Below the pieces are notes generated by a model. The model was given only the letters and a program-made list of their open reading frames with translations. It did not search any database and was not told the DNA's origin. The position numbers were made by a program, and so were the translations under genes. Shown here piece by piece: positions 16,597 through 25,159 of a stretch of DNA of 64,000 nt. Every line of letters starts with the position of its first letter. The stretch's first letter is position 1. Origin of the DNA: Croceibacterium xixiisoli (lineage in GTDB: Bacteria > Pseudomonadota > Alphaproteobacteria > Sphingomonadales > Sphingomonadaceae); contig NZ_WTYJ01000003.1 of the NCBI RefSeq assembly GCF_009827305.1, positions 248,001-312,000 of the forward strand, given 5' to 3'.

Positions 16597-18171
16597 TCAG
16601 CTGCGCCACGCACGGGGCCAGATGCCCTGCTTCCCGGGCGACAGAATGCCATTGGGATCAAGGGCATCCTTGATCGTTTCGGCAAAGCGTCGCTGGGCGT
16701 GGTTGTTGAAATCATACTGGTCGGCGACCAGATCCATGAAATCGATGTGGGATCGATATTCGCCATAACCGAGCTTGGCAGCCGGGCCGACCAGTCGCTT
16801 GCAGGCGTCATAGGCGGCCTTGCTTTGGGCAGCGTCCTCTGTGTCGAACACCACCAGCCCGACATGGATCATGTGGCGTTTGCCCACGATGATGACGCCG
16901 GAATAATCAAGGCCTGCCGCATGCAGTTCGCTCGCCACCATGTCCCGGATCGCCGCGCCATCCTGCCCGGTGATCGGCATGGCGCAGGAAAACCCGATAT
17001 GGCCGCCCTTTTCACCGCCATACCAGCGGGTCATGCGGTCCAGATCCATGCTCGGGATACCGGCCTGCACCCGTTCATGCGGATTGGTCAGTTCGGGCAG
17101 ATTGCGGCCGTCATATTTGGAAAAGGTCACTGCCGCGCCGGGGATATGGCCGAAGGCGGCCTCCACCTTGCGGCGCTGGTGTTCGACCACCGGCTCATCG
17201 CCATAGAGCGCGAAACGCATCACCCAGCGGCCAAATCCGGGGGTATCGGCAATCCGGTCGATCACCTCGTCCGGAATCGGGCCCTCGCCGGTGAACCAGT
17301 CCTGCCGGCCCCAGAAGGCGGAGGCAGCGCAGACCGCATTGATGATCATCGGCTGGTTGGGGATCGTGCCGTCCAGCATCAAAGGGCGCAGCTTTTCCAG
17401 CAGCAGTTCCAGATCGCTGTCTTTGCGCAGCGTCAGCCAGCCGGGCATGTAGCATTCGGGCGGCGGCATCAGCCACATGCCCATCTGCGTCACGATGCCG
17501 AAATTGGATTGGCTGAACAGCCCGTCGGCCGAGGGGCCGCAGCCATGCTTGAACACCTGCCAGGCACGCGGGTTGGACATGCCGCCCATGCCGGTGCGCA
17601 GCAATTCGCCATCGGGCAGCACCACCTCCATCCCGCACTGATTGGCCAGATGATCGCCCAACGGTGTGTAGCCGACGCCATGGTCCAGCGTATTGCCGAC
17701 CACGCTGCCCCAGCCCAGATCCGGGACGGACATCCACAGCTTGGATCCCGTGGCGCGCAGATGATCGTAGAGATCGAAAAAACGCACGCCGGGCTGCAGC
17801 AGCGCCCAGGCGGAATCCTCATCCACCTCCAGCACGCGGTTCATCCGCCGCAGCGACAGCACGAAGGATCCGGACAGGCGCGGGGCCGGCCCGCCATAGC
17901 CATTGTTGCGGCCCTGGCCGTTGGTCCACAGCGGGGTGCCGTGCTCATTGGCGATGCGCACGATCGCCTGCACCTCTTCGGTGCTGGCTGGCATCAGCAC
18001 GGCGGATGGCTCATACCATTCCTGCCCGGCGGGGGCGAAGGGATCGCGAAATTCCGCCAGGCTGGCGGGGTCGGTCAGAACCCCGTCAGGACCCAGCGCC
18101 TGTTCAAGCGCGACCAGCGCCGCATCGCGTGCGGCGGCGCTGGCAGCTCCGGAATTTGCGATCCTCTCCAT
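16597..18171 (-). CDS. VAO/4-cresol dehydrogenase-type FAD-linked phenol oxidase
   Basis: A 524-residue flavoenzyme with an N-terminal PCMH-type FAD domain (GQGRNNGYGGPAPRLSGS, then VPDLGWGSVVGNTLDHGVGY) and a substrate domain. It resembles vanillyl-alcohol oxidase: the first Tyr of the active site lies in NNGYGG, the active-site Asp in VPDLG, and the C-terminal GEYRSHIDFMD supplies the Tyr-Arg pair. A His in EKGGHIGF may align with the His that binds FAD covalently. Family members oxidise para-substituted phenols such as vanillyl alcohol, eugenol or 4-alkylguaiacols. Start ATG 18171 was preferred to an upstream ATG at 18216. No cytochrome partner gene is adjacent, which favours an oxidase over a cresol-type dehydrogenase. 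Confidence 0.85.
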   Translation of the reverse strand: MERIANSGAASAAARDAALVALEQALGPDGVLTDPASLAEFRDPFAPAGQEWYEPSAVLMPASTEEVQAIVRIANEHGTPLWTNGQGRNNGYGGPAPRLSGSFVLSLRRMNRVLEVDEDSAWALLQPGVRFFDLYDHLRATGSKLWMSVPDLGWGSVVGNTLDHGVGYTPLGDHLANQCGMEVVLPDGELLRTGMGGMSNPRAWQVFKHGCGPSADGLFSQSNFGIVTQMGMWLMPPPECYMPGWLTLRKDSDLELLLEKLRPLMLDGTIPNQPMIINAVCAASAFWGRQDWFTGEGPIPDEVIDRIADTPGFGRWVMRFALYGDEPVVEHQRRKVEAAFGHIPGAAVTFSKYDGRNLPELTNPHERVQAGIPSMDLDRMTRWYGGEKGGHIGFSCAMPITGQDGAAIRDMVASELHAAGLDYSGVIIVGKRHMIHVGLVVFDTEDAAQSKAAYDACKRLVGPAAKLGYGEYRSHIDFMDLVADQYDFNNHAQRRFAETIKDALDPNGILSPGKQGIWPRAWRS

Positions 18172-18230
18172 TCTCTTTCTCCGTGATTGCCGGGATTTTC
18201 CCCGTGCAGAACGCAAGCTGGCTTACACAA

Positions 18231-19661
18231 TCAGGCCTCGTGCACCGCCTTGGTCACCATGCAGGCCAGCACGCCTTCGGGGCCATCTTCGCTGCCGTGG
18301 CCGGACCATTTCACCCCGCCGAACGGGGCATCTGCGCCGCCGATCATATGGGTGTTGATGCCGATCATCCCGGCCTCGATCTCGGTCGCCAGCCGGCGCT
18401 GGCGCTTGGCATCGGCGGTCCAGGCATAGGCGGCCAGGCCATAGGGCAGGCGGTTGGCTTCGGCGATCATCGATTCCTCGTCCCGGAACGGGTTGATCAG
18501 CGCGATCGGGCCAAACGGTTCCTCGTTCATGATATCGGCGTCGAGCGGAATTTCCGACAGCACGCTCGGCTGGTAGAAGAACCCGCGATTGCCGATGCGT
18601 TCGCCGCCGGTGCCCAGCTTGGCGCCCTTGTCGCGGGCATTGCCGATCAGCCGGTCGATCGCTTCGGGGCGGCGCGGATTGGCCATCGGGCCCATCTGCG
18701 TGCCCTGTTCCAGCCCGTCACCGACCTTCACCGCCTTGGCGCGTTCGATGAAGCCGTCGCGGAAGCGTTCGAACACATCTTCCTGCACGATGAAGCGGGT
18801 CGGGCTGACGCAGACCTGGCCGCAATTGCGATATTTGCCGCCCACGGCCGTATCCAGCACCTGGTCGACATCGGCGTCGCCGAACACCAGCACCGGGCCG
18901 TGGCCGCCCAGTTCCATGGTGGTGCGCTGCATGTTTTCGGTCGCCAGCCGGGCCAGATGCTTGCCCACTACGGTCGAGCCGGTGAAGCTCAGCTTGCGGA
19001 TGATCGGGCTGCCCAGCAGATGGGTGCTCACTTCATCGGGCACGCCGAACACGGCCTGCGCCACTTCCTTGGGCAGACCGGCATCGAGCAGGCACTGCAG
19101 CACGCCCAGCGCGGATGCCGGGGTTTCTTCCGCTGATTTCAGGATCACCGAACAGCCGGCGGCGATCGGCGCGCCCAGCTTGCGGCCCGGATTGCCGAGC
19201 GGGAAGTTCCAGGGAGCGAAGGCGGCAACGGGGCCGACCGGCTCATGCCGCACGGTCGAACGCTGGCCATCGGGGCGCACCAGTTCGCGGCCATAGATAC
19301 GGAAGCATTCGCCGGCATAGAAATTGAACAAGCCGACATTCATCATCAGCTCGATCTTCGCCTCGGCGAAAGGCTTGCCCTGTTCCTGGGTGGCGATGCG
19401 CGCCAGATCGTCGGCGCGTTCCAGCATCAGCCGCGCGGCGCCCTGCAGCACATTGGCGCGTTCCTGCGGGGTGGACTTGCGCCAGATGCGAAAACCCTTC
19501 GCGGCCACTTCCAGCGCGCGATCCAGATCGGCGGGATCGGCCAGCGGCAGGGCCCCGATCACTTCGCCGGTGGCGGGGTTCACCACGTCAAAGCTGCGGC
19601 GGCCGCCGCCGGAAATCTTCTGCCCGTCGATGATCATGTGCAGGGCGGGGTATTGCGTCAT
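18231..19661 (-). CDS. NAD(P)+-dependent aldehyde dehydrogenase
   Basis: A 476-residue ALDH with oxyanion Asn152 (PWNFPLGN), general base Glu250 (MELGGHGP) and nucleophile Cys284 (NCGQVCVSPTR). The protein resembles the succinate-semialdehyde/benzaldehyde dehydrogenase branch. It is the first gene of a run that continues with the VAO-type oxidase and LigW-like decarboxylase. It would oxidise aromatic aldehydes such as vanillin or 5-formyl derivatives, produced by the VAO-type enzyme or by the stilbene dioxygenase, to acids. The exact aldehyde is inferred. Confidence 0.88.
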   Translation of the reverse strand: MTQYPALHMIIDGQKISGGGRRSFDVVNPATGEVIGALPLADPADLDRALEVAAKGFRIWRKSTPQERANVLQGAARLMLERADDLARIATQEQGKPFAEAKIELMMNVGLFNFYAGECFRIYGRELVRPDGQRSTVRHEPVGPVAAFAPWNFPLGNPGRKLGAPIAAGCSVILKSAEETPASALGVLQCLLDAGLPKEVAQAVFGVPDEVSTHLLGSPIIRKLSFTGSTVVGKHLARLATENMQRTTMELGGHGPVLVFGDADVDQVLDTAVGGKYRNCGQVCVSPTRFIVQEDVFERFRDGFIERAKAVKVGDGLEQGTQMGPMANPRRPEAIDRLIGNARDKGAKLGTGGERIGNRGFFYQPSVLSEIPLDADIMNEEPFGPIALINPFRDEESMIAEANRLPYGLAAYAWTADAKRQRRLATEIEAGMIGINTHMIGGADAPFGGVKWSGHGSEDGPEGVLACMVTKAVHEA

Positions 19662-19768
19662 CTCAGTCTCTCCCGGATTTCACCTTGCGCGGTGCTTGGG
19701 GCAATCGATGGTGAAGCCCGCCGGGCAAGTCAACGCCCCAGGCGGGTTTGGGCGCCCAATCCCGCCCT

Positions 19769-21181
19769 TTATCGGCCCATCTCCTCCAGCCGCTCGACCT
19801 CGGCGCGATAGGGCGCGATGCTGCGCCACATCAGCGCGGTGGCCACCGGCATGAACACGGCGGCGGTGATCAGCAGCGCCTTCCACAATTGCTGCTCATT
19901 GCCGACGATGAAGGTGCTGATCCCGCCGATCACCATCGGCCCCAGCGCGCCGAACACGCTGAACATGAACAGATACATCGCCGTGATCTGGCCGCGCATC
20001 TCATTGGGCACGATCCGCTGGATCGCGGCATTCTGCGCCGGCGCACCCGCCAGCCCGAAGAAAGAAGACAACGCCATGCAGGCCAGCGCCAGTTCGCCCG
20101 TGGGCATCAGCGGCAGGGCAATGGTCACCACGGTGGTGCAGATCATCACGATCGCCGTCGCGCGGACATTGGCATCCTTGTACCGCTTGGCCAGCCACGC
20201 CACGAAGAACCCGCCGGCCGCAACCCCGGCGATCATCGATGCCAGCAGCATGCTGCCCAGCACCGCCCCGATCTGCGCCTCGCTCCAGCCGTAGGTCCGC
20301 ACCAGGAAGGGGGTGCGGAACTGCGGCAGGCCCTGACTTTCGATCGCCGACATCGCCACCGCCAGCAACAGCGGCAGGAACACAATCTTCCGAGCCCAGA
20401 GCGCGCGCATGGCATCCAGACCGATGAACGCGGCGACCCGGCGCGCAAGTGGGGCGTGCTCAGGCGTGATAATGCGTGCTTCTGGCGTGCTCCTGCGTGG
20501 CGGTTCCTTGATCGTCATCAGCATCATCGCGCCGATGAAACCCGGCGGGCCGAGCATCAGCAACACCAGCTGCCAGCTGAAAATCTCCATCCCCAGGAAC
20601 AGCGTGGTCTCCCCCAGTCGGTTCGACCAGGCGATCATCTGCCCGCCGATGATATTGCCCAGCGACTGGCCCAGGATGTAGCCTAGCTGCAGCAAGGCAA
20701 AGACCAGCGGGATGCGCGACGGGCGGAAATAATCCACCAATAGCGAATAGGATGCCGGCCCCTTGGCCGAATTGCTCGCCCCCACGAACAGGCGCGTGGT
20801 CGCCAACTGCATGAAATTCTGGGCCATTCCGCCCAGCGCCATGATCGTGCTGAGCGCGGTGATGCTGGCCGCCAGCACATATTTGCGGCGATAGAGATCG
20901 ACCAGCCGGGCCAGCGGAATGCCGACCACCACATAGGCCACCACCGTCACCGGGCCGAGCAGCAGCCCCAGTTCGAAATCGGAAATGCCAAAACTGACCT
21001 TCATCTTTTCGGCCAGCAACCCGAACACCGTCTGATCCAGGAAGGTGATGAAGGATGTGAAGACGATCACGGCCAGCGCATAAAAACCGGCGCGCTCACT
21101 GGGCCAGGATGCGGCATCCGGCGCCGTTCCCGGTTCTGCATGCGGCACGGCAGACTGCCGCACACCATGTGGCGTGGCCAT
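19769..21181 (-). CDS. MFS transporter
   Basis: A 470-residue carrier with about 12 hydrophobic segments. Early motifs are FITFLDQTVFGLLAEKMK and, in the first loop, ARLVDLYRRKY. ATG 21181 is the first start that does not need the implausible upstream extension. It resembles the second MFS protein in this cluster and belongs to the same spinster-like group. It is divergent from the SnoaL-SnoaL-SDR operon across 271 bases with no further gene. It probably carries the compound handled by one of the flanking catabolic operons. Confidence 0.82.
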   Translation of the reverse strand: MATPHGVRQSAVPHAEPGTAPDAASWPSERAGFYALAVIVFTSFITFLDQTVFGLLAEKMKVSFGISDFELGLLLGPVTVVAYVVVGIPLARLVDLYRRKYVLAASITALSTIMALGGMAQNFMQLATTRLFVGASNSAKGPASYSLLVDYFRPSRIPLVFALLQLGYILGQSLGNIIGGQMIAWSNRLGETTLFLGMEIFSWQLVLLMLGPPGFIGAMMLMTIKEPPRRSTPEARIITPEHAPLARRVAAFIGLDAMRALWARKIVFLPLLLAVAMSAIESQGLPQFRTPFLVRTYGWSEAQIGAVLGSMLLASMIAGVAAGGFFVAWLAKRYKDANVRATAIVMICTTVVTIALPLMPTGELALACMALSSFFGLAGAPAQNAAIQRIVPNEMRGQITAMYLFMFSVFGALGPMVIGGISTFIVGNEQQLWKALLITAAVFMPVATALMWRSIAPYRAEVERLEEMGR

Positions 21182-21452
21182 GGTTCTGTTCTCCCCAATG
21201 GCCCGCTCTTGCGGCTGGCCTTGCAACAATTCCCTTGCCCCGGCTTGTAGGCAGTGAATAGACCAAGGCGAAGCGCAAAGTTGTCGCAGTCCGTCGCAGA
21301 ATGGCGGAGATAGCGGCAGGAGAGGACAGGATGCCGCCCCCGATTTCCGCCCCGGAACCGCTGCCGCCGCCGTGCGCGCAGCCGTCCCCCGTGGTGGCTC
21401 GCGGATGGAAATCCTGCCGGACAAACAACAACAACCAGCAGGAGCATCGCCG

Positions 21453-21980
21453 ATGACCGCAGCCGTTTCCAATTCGCAGATTTATGACGAAGCCTATGCC
21501 CGCGACCGGGCAGAGATCGAAGATCTGATGGCCCGCTATCTCTTCGCGCTCGATTACAATGACATGGACACGTTCGAAACCATGTTCACCGATGACGCGG
21601 AATTCGAATTCGCGCGCGGCCGCGTCGCCGGCAAGGCCAACATCATGGATGCGGTAAAGGGCTTCAAGAAGCGGATCGGCGAACATTACAAGGATGAAGA
21701 CGGCAACCCCGCCACGCTGCGGCATGTGCTGGCCCATACCGCCATCCGCGTGCAGGGTGATCGCGCCTGGACCCGTGCGCAATGGTTTGAAATGGCCAAT
21801 GACGGCCCCGGCAAATCCCTGAAAATGGGCACTTTCGGGATTTATGAAGACAAGCTCGTGCGTGTCGATGGCCGCTGGCTGTTCAGCGAACGCCGGATCA
21901 TGAACGAATTCCTCGAAGGGCGGCAGTCGGGCCCGGAAAATCCGGTGCGCGGAATGGATGGCGCGGTGATTGGCGGATGA
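21453..21980 (+). CDS. SnoaL-like (NTF2-fold) protein, first of a tandem pair
   Basis: A 175-residue protein with one SnoaL/NTF2-like cone domain. Key stretches are YARDRAEIEDLMARYLFA near the N-terminus and DGRWLFSERRI near the end. Such domains act as cyclases, isomerases, dehydratases or non-enzymatic binders, often on aromatic or polycyclic substrates. A ribosome-binding site (GCAGGAGC) precedes ATG 21453. It overlaps the next, clearly paralogous gene by four bases (ATGA). Substrate unknown. Confidence 0.85.
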   Translation: MTAAVSNSQIYDEAYARDRAEIEDLMARYLFALDYNDMDTFETMFTDDAEFEFARGRVAGKANIMDAVKGFKKRIGEHYKDEDGNPATLRHVLAHTAIRVQGDRAWTRAQWFEMANDGPGKSLKMGTFGIYEDKLVRVDGRWLFSERRIMNEFLEGRQSGPENPVRGMDGAVIGG

Positions 21981-22474
21981 CCAGCTACGCCCGCGACCGG
22001 GCGGAGATCGAGGATCTCATGGCCCGCTACCTCTTCGCCATGGATTACCATGACGCGGATGGTTACGCCGGATGCTTCACCGAAGATGGCATTCTCGATT
22101 ACGCCATGGGCACGCTCCAGGGGCGGGAGCAGATCCGGGCAGAGGCGCTGATCTTCCGCGACAAGATCGCGGAAGTTTTCGTCGACTGGCAGGGGCGCCC
22201 GGCCAAGTTGCGCCATCTGGTGCAGCACAAGGCGATCCGCGTCGAAGGCAATCGCGCCTGGAACACCGGCATGTGGTTTGAAATGACCAATGGCGGGCCC
22301 GAAGGTGCGCTGAAGACCGAAAGCTTCGGCACCTATGAAGATGATCTTGTCCGGATCGATGGCCGCTGGCTGTTCGCCCGGCGCAAGATTTACAATGAAT
22401 TCCTGACCGGCCGCCATTCGGGCCCCGCCAACCCGGTGCTGGGGATGGATGCCAATGCGGAGGATGCACGATGA
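21977..22474 (+). CDS. SnoaL-like (NTF2-fold) protein, second of a tandem pair
   Basis: A 165-residue paralogue of the preceding gene: YARDRAEIEDLMARYLFA is identical, and both share the pattern RxLVxHxAIRVxGxRAW, WFEM, GRWLF and NEFLxGRxSGPxNPVxGMD. It overlaps both neighbours by four bases, so the three genes are translationally coupled. A tandem duplication that is still co-expressed suggests a heteromeric NTF2-fold complex or two related substrates. It could also be a dehydratase pair, as in ring-hydroxylated aromatic or steroid pathways; nothing here decides this. Confidence 0.85.
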   Translation: MTSYARDRAEIEDLMARYLFAMDYHDADGYAGCFTEDGILDYAMGTLQGREQIRAEALIFRDKIAEVFVDWQGRPAKLRHLVQHKAIRVEGNRAWNTGMWFEMTNGGPEGALKTESFGTYEDDLVRIDGRWLFARRKIYNEFLTGRHSGPANPVLGMDANAEDAR

Positions 22475-23388
22475 TCGATTTTGCCGGACGCACGGCGTTC
22501 GTTACCGGCGGTGCCAATGGGGTCGGGCTGGGCATCGTCCGCAATCTGCTGAACGCCGGGGCCAAGGTGGCGATCGCCGATATTCGCCAGGATTCGATCG
22601 ACCGGGCGCTGGCCAGCCTCGACAATCGCGAGGTCATGGGCGTGCAGCTCAACGTCATGGATCGCGACGGATATCGCGAGGCGGCCGACCGGGTGGAGGC
22701 CGAATTCGGCCCGGTCAGCCTGCTGTTCAACAATGCCGGCATCAATCTTTTCCAGCCGATCGAGGATTCATCCTATGACGATTGGGATTGGGTGCTGGGG
22801 GTCAATCTGCATGGCGTGATCAACGGCGTGCAGACCTTCGCCCCGCGCATGAAGCAGCGTGCGCTGGATGGTACGGTCAAGGGCGGCCACATCACCAACA
22901 CCGCCAGCATGGCCAGCTTCATCGCCGGGGGCAGCCCGGGCATCTACAACACAGCCAAATTCGCGGTGCGCGGGCTGACCTATTCACTGCGCCATTCGAT
23001 GTACCAGTACGGCATCGGCGTATCTGCGGTGCATCCGGGACTGGTGAAGAGCTTCATCTACGCCAGCGACGATGTCCGCCCCGATGGGCTGAAGGGGCAG
23101 ATGAAGCCGGTCGATACCGCCATGGTCGAACGGCTGGAAGGCGTGCATGAATTCGGGATGGAACCCGATGTCATCGGCGAACGCATTTTGGAAGGGGTGC
23201 GGGAAAACCGCGCCAACATCTTCACCCACCCTGACCACAAGGCGGAGGTAGCCGAACTGTTCGACGAAATACTGGCGGACTATCGCGATTATCCGCAGGA
23301 TCCCGGTTTCGAACAGAGGGTCGCTTTCGAAAAAATCCGTGCCGATGGCTTCGCCGAAACCCGGCGCAAGGCGAACGCGCCGGGCTGA
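22471..23388 (+). CDS. Short-chain dehydrogenase/reductase
   Basis: A 305-residue classical SDR, slightly long. The cofactor motif is TGGANGVGLG, followed by NNAG (LLFNNAGINLF), catalytic Ser in TNTASMASF, and the catalytic pair in GIYNTAKFAVRG (Tyr-x3-Lys). The Asp after the second beta strand (IADIRQ) favours NAD(H). It overlaps the second SnoaL-like gene by four bases and is followed by a hairpin, ending the operon. It likely oxidises or reduces a hydroxyl group of the compound bound by the SnoaL-like pair. Confidence 0.88.
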   Translation: MIDFAGRTAFVTGGANGVGLGIVRNLLNAGAKVAIADIRQDSIDRALASLDNREVMGVQLNVMDRDGYREAADRVEAEFGPVSLLFNNAGINLFQPIEDSSYDDWDWVLGVNLHGVINGVQTFAPRMKQRALDGTVKGGHITNTASMASFIAGGSPGIYNTAKFAVRGLTYSLRHSMYQYGIGVSAVHPGLVKSFIYASDDVRPDGLKGQMKPVDTAMVERLEGVHEFGMEPDVIGERILEGVRENRANIFTHPDHKAEVAELFDEILADYRDYPQDPGFEQRVAFEKIRADGFAETRRKANAPG

Positions 23389-23401
23389 TCTGCACATCCT
23401 G

Positions 23402-23437
23402 TCGGGCAGCGTTCAGCATAGCGCAAGCGCTGCCCGA
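23402..23437 (+). terminator. Hairpin after the SnoaL-SDR operon
   Basis: TCGGGCAGCG (23402-23411) and CGCTGCCCGA (23428-23437) form a perfect 10-bp stem with a 16-base loop, 13 bases after the SDR stop codon. No T tract follows. Confidence 0.6.
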
Positions 23438-23449
23438 TAAGGGATAGGC

Positions 23450-23845
23450 ATGCCCGTTCTCGTCCGCCTGTGCCTGTCCTCTGTTCTCGTCCTGATCGCC
23501 GTGCCGCTTGCGGCGCAGGAAAGCGCAAGCCACGCGTCACCACGCGGCCTCATGCTGGAACACCGCGCGATGTTGCGCTGTTCGGCGGCCTTCGCGCTGG
23601 TCGCTGCCGAACAGCAACGAGCGCCCGGAGGAATGACGGCCTATCCTCCGCTGAGCGGGCGCGGGCGCGAGTATTTCGTGCGCGCGGTGGCCCAGGTGAT
23701 GGACGACACCGGCCTGCCCCGGCAGGAAGTGGTGGCCGAACTGGAACGGGAAGCGCGCGATCTGTCGGCTGCTGGCCGGTTGGAACAGGTCATGCCAGCC
23801 TGTCTGCTGGCGTTGGAGGCCAGCGAGACTGGCGAAGCCCCGTAG
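23450..23845 (+). CDS. Exported protein of unknown function
   Basis: A 131-residue ORF whose first 22 residues (MPVLVRLCLSSVLVLIAVPLAAQ) form a good Sec signal with a cleavage site near LAAQ. The mature part is about 110 residues, helical and Ala/Arg/Glu-rich, with one Cys in MLRCSAAF and one in MPACLLAL that could form a disulfide. I recognise no family beyond a general resemblance to small periplasmic proteins of sphingomonads. Confidence 0.68.
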   Translation: MPVLVRLCLSSVLVLIAVPLAAQESASHASPRGLMLEHRAMLRCSAAFALVAAEQQRAPGGMTAYPPLSGRGREYFVRAVAQVMDDTGLPRQEVVAELEREARDLSAAGRLEQVMPACLLALEASETGEAP

Positions 23846-23879
23846 ACGAATCCAGCCGTATCCGGCATGAGCATCGAGA

Positions 23880-24551
23880 ATGTGGAAGATATTCTGTTTC
23901 CCGCTTTGTCCGTTCAGTCGAAAGGTGCGCCTCGCTCTGAGTGAAAAGGGCGTCACCTATGAAATCGTGCGCGAATACCCTTGGGACCCGAGCGAGAAAT
24001 TCCTCACCTATAATCCGGCCGGAAGAACCCCGGTGATGCGTTTCGATGCGCGTGATTTGAGCCTGGCCGACAGTCGGGCGATTTGTGAGTATTTCGAAGA
24101 AACCGGGACCAGCAAGCCGCTGATCCTGGGCAGTGCGGTGCAGCGTGCCGAAATCCGCCGGATGGTGGCGCTGTTCGACGAAAATTTCTTCGGCGATGTC
24201 ACCCATCCGCTGATGATTGAAAAGCTGACCAAGCGGGTGGTGTTGCGCCTGCCGCCGGATTCCAAGGTGCTTCGCGAAACCATGCGGCTGGCGCATGAAC
24301 ATCTCGATTATATCGATTGGCTGCTCGATCATCATCGTTGGCTCGCCGGTGCACAGCTCAGCCTGGCCGATTTCGCCGCCGCTGCGCAGATTTCTGTCGC
24401 CGATTATCTGGGGGGAATCGACTGGAACGGCCATGAGGGTGCTCATGCCTGGTATCGCGTGATGAAGAGCCGGCCGAGCTTCCGCCCGCTGCTGACCGAA
24501 AAAATGGAAAATGTGCCGCCGCCTGCCCACTATGCCGATGTGAATGCCTGA
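23880..24551 (+). CDS. Glutathione S-transferase family protein
   Basis: A 223-residue GST with an N-terminal thioredoxin-like domain (FCFPLCPFSRKVRLALSEKG, a CPFS motif where the catalytic Cys or Ser sits) and the cis-Pro region PAGRTPVM. A helical C-terminal domain carries LSLADFAAAAQISVADYLG. The Cys-type active site resembles beta/omega-class or stringent-starvation-like GSTs that do thiol exchange. Sphingomonads use GSTs (LigE/F/G) in beta-aryl ether cleavage, but this one is not close to those by motif. It probably has a general detoxification role. Confidence 0.82.
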   Translation: MWKIFCFPLCPFSRKVRLALSEKGVTYEIVREYPWDPSEKFLTYNPAGRTPVMRFDARDLSLADSRAICEYFEETGTSKPLILGSAVQRAEIRRMVALFDENFFGDVTHPLMIEKLTKRVVLRLPPDSKVLRETMRLAHEHLDYIDWLLDHHRWLAGAQLSLADFAAAAQISVADYLGGIDWNGHEGAHAWYRVMKSRPSFRPLLTEKMENVPPPAHYADVNA

Positions 24552-24650
24552 TCCGGAGTGTTTCGGGTCGCGTTTGCGGGCATTGGGTTGTGAGGTGTCC
24601 GGGATCGCCCCATATTTGCCGCACCCAATTTGGTTGTGAAGGAGAGCCCG

Positions 24651-25055
24651 ATGGCTGACAAGCTGCAGTTGAGCGAAGCTGAATGGCGTGAACGTCTGTC
24701 GCCCGAGCAGTTCCGTATCCTGCGCCGGGGTGGAACCGAGCGAGCCTTCACCGGTTCGTATGAGAAGAACAAGCAGGCTGGCGAATATTATTGTGCCGGT
24801 TGCGGCCATCTGCTGTTCGATGCCGACAGCAAATATGACAGCGGTTCTGGCTGGCCCAGCTTCACCCGGCCTGCCGAAGCTGGCGCGGTGGACGAACATC
24901 GCGACGTATCGCATGGCATGGTCCGCACCGAAGTGGTCTGCGCAAATTGTGAAGGCCATCTGGGCCATGTGTTTCCCGATGGGCCGAGGGATGATGGCGG
25001 GCTGCGTTATTGCATCAACAGTGCGTCGCTGGCGTTTGAGCCGGAAGAAAAGTAA
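24651..25055 (+). CDS. msrB: Peptide-methionine (R)-S-oxide reductase
   Basis: Reduces methionine-R-sulfoxide in proteins. The 134-residue protein has the structural-zinc cysteines C48/C51 (CAGC) and C97/C100 (CANC), the [10 protein letters not shown] loop, and the catalytic C121 in [12 protein letters not shown] 24651 is preceded by AAGGAGAG; a start 21 bases upstream is unlikely. It has no signal peptide, so it is cytoplasmic. The partner msrA is about 15 kb away. Confidence 0.95.
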   Translation: MADKLQLSEAEWRERLSPEQFRILRRGGTERAFTGSYEKNKQAGEYYCAGCGHLLFDADSKYDSGSGWPSFTRPAEAGAVDEHRDVSHGMVRTEVVCANCEGHLGHVFPDGPRDDGGLRYCINSASLAFEPEEK

Positions 25056-25159
25056 GCCTGCAGATGATTGCGGCGTTAACGCTGCGTTACGGTTTGCCTG
25101 TGCAGGCGGATATTTGAAACTGCGGGTGCTCGACCCGGCTGCAGGGATTGTGAATTTAC

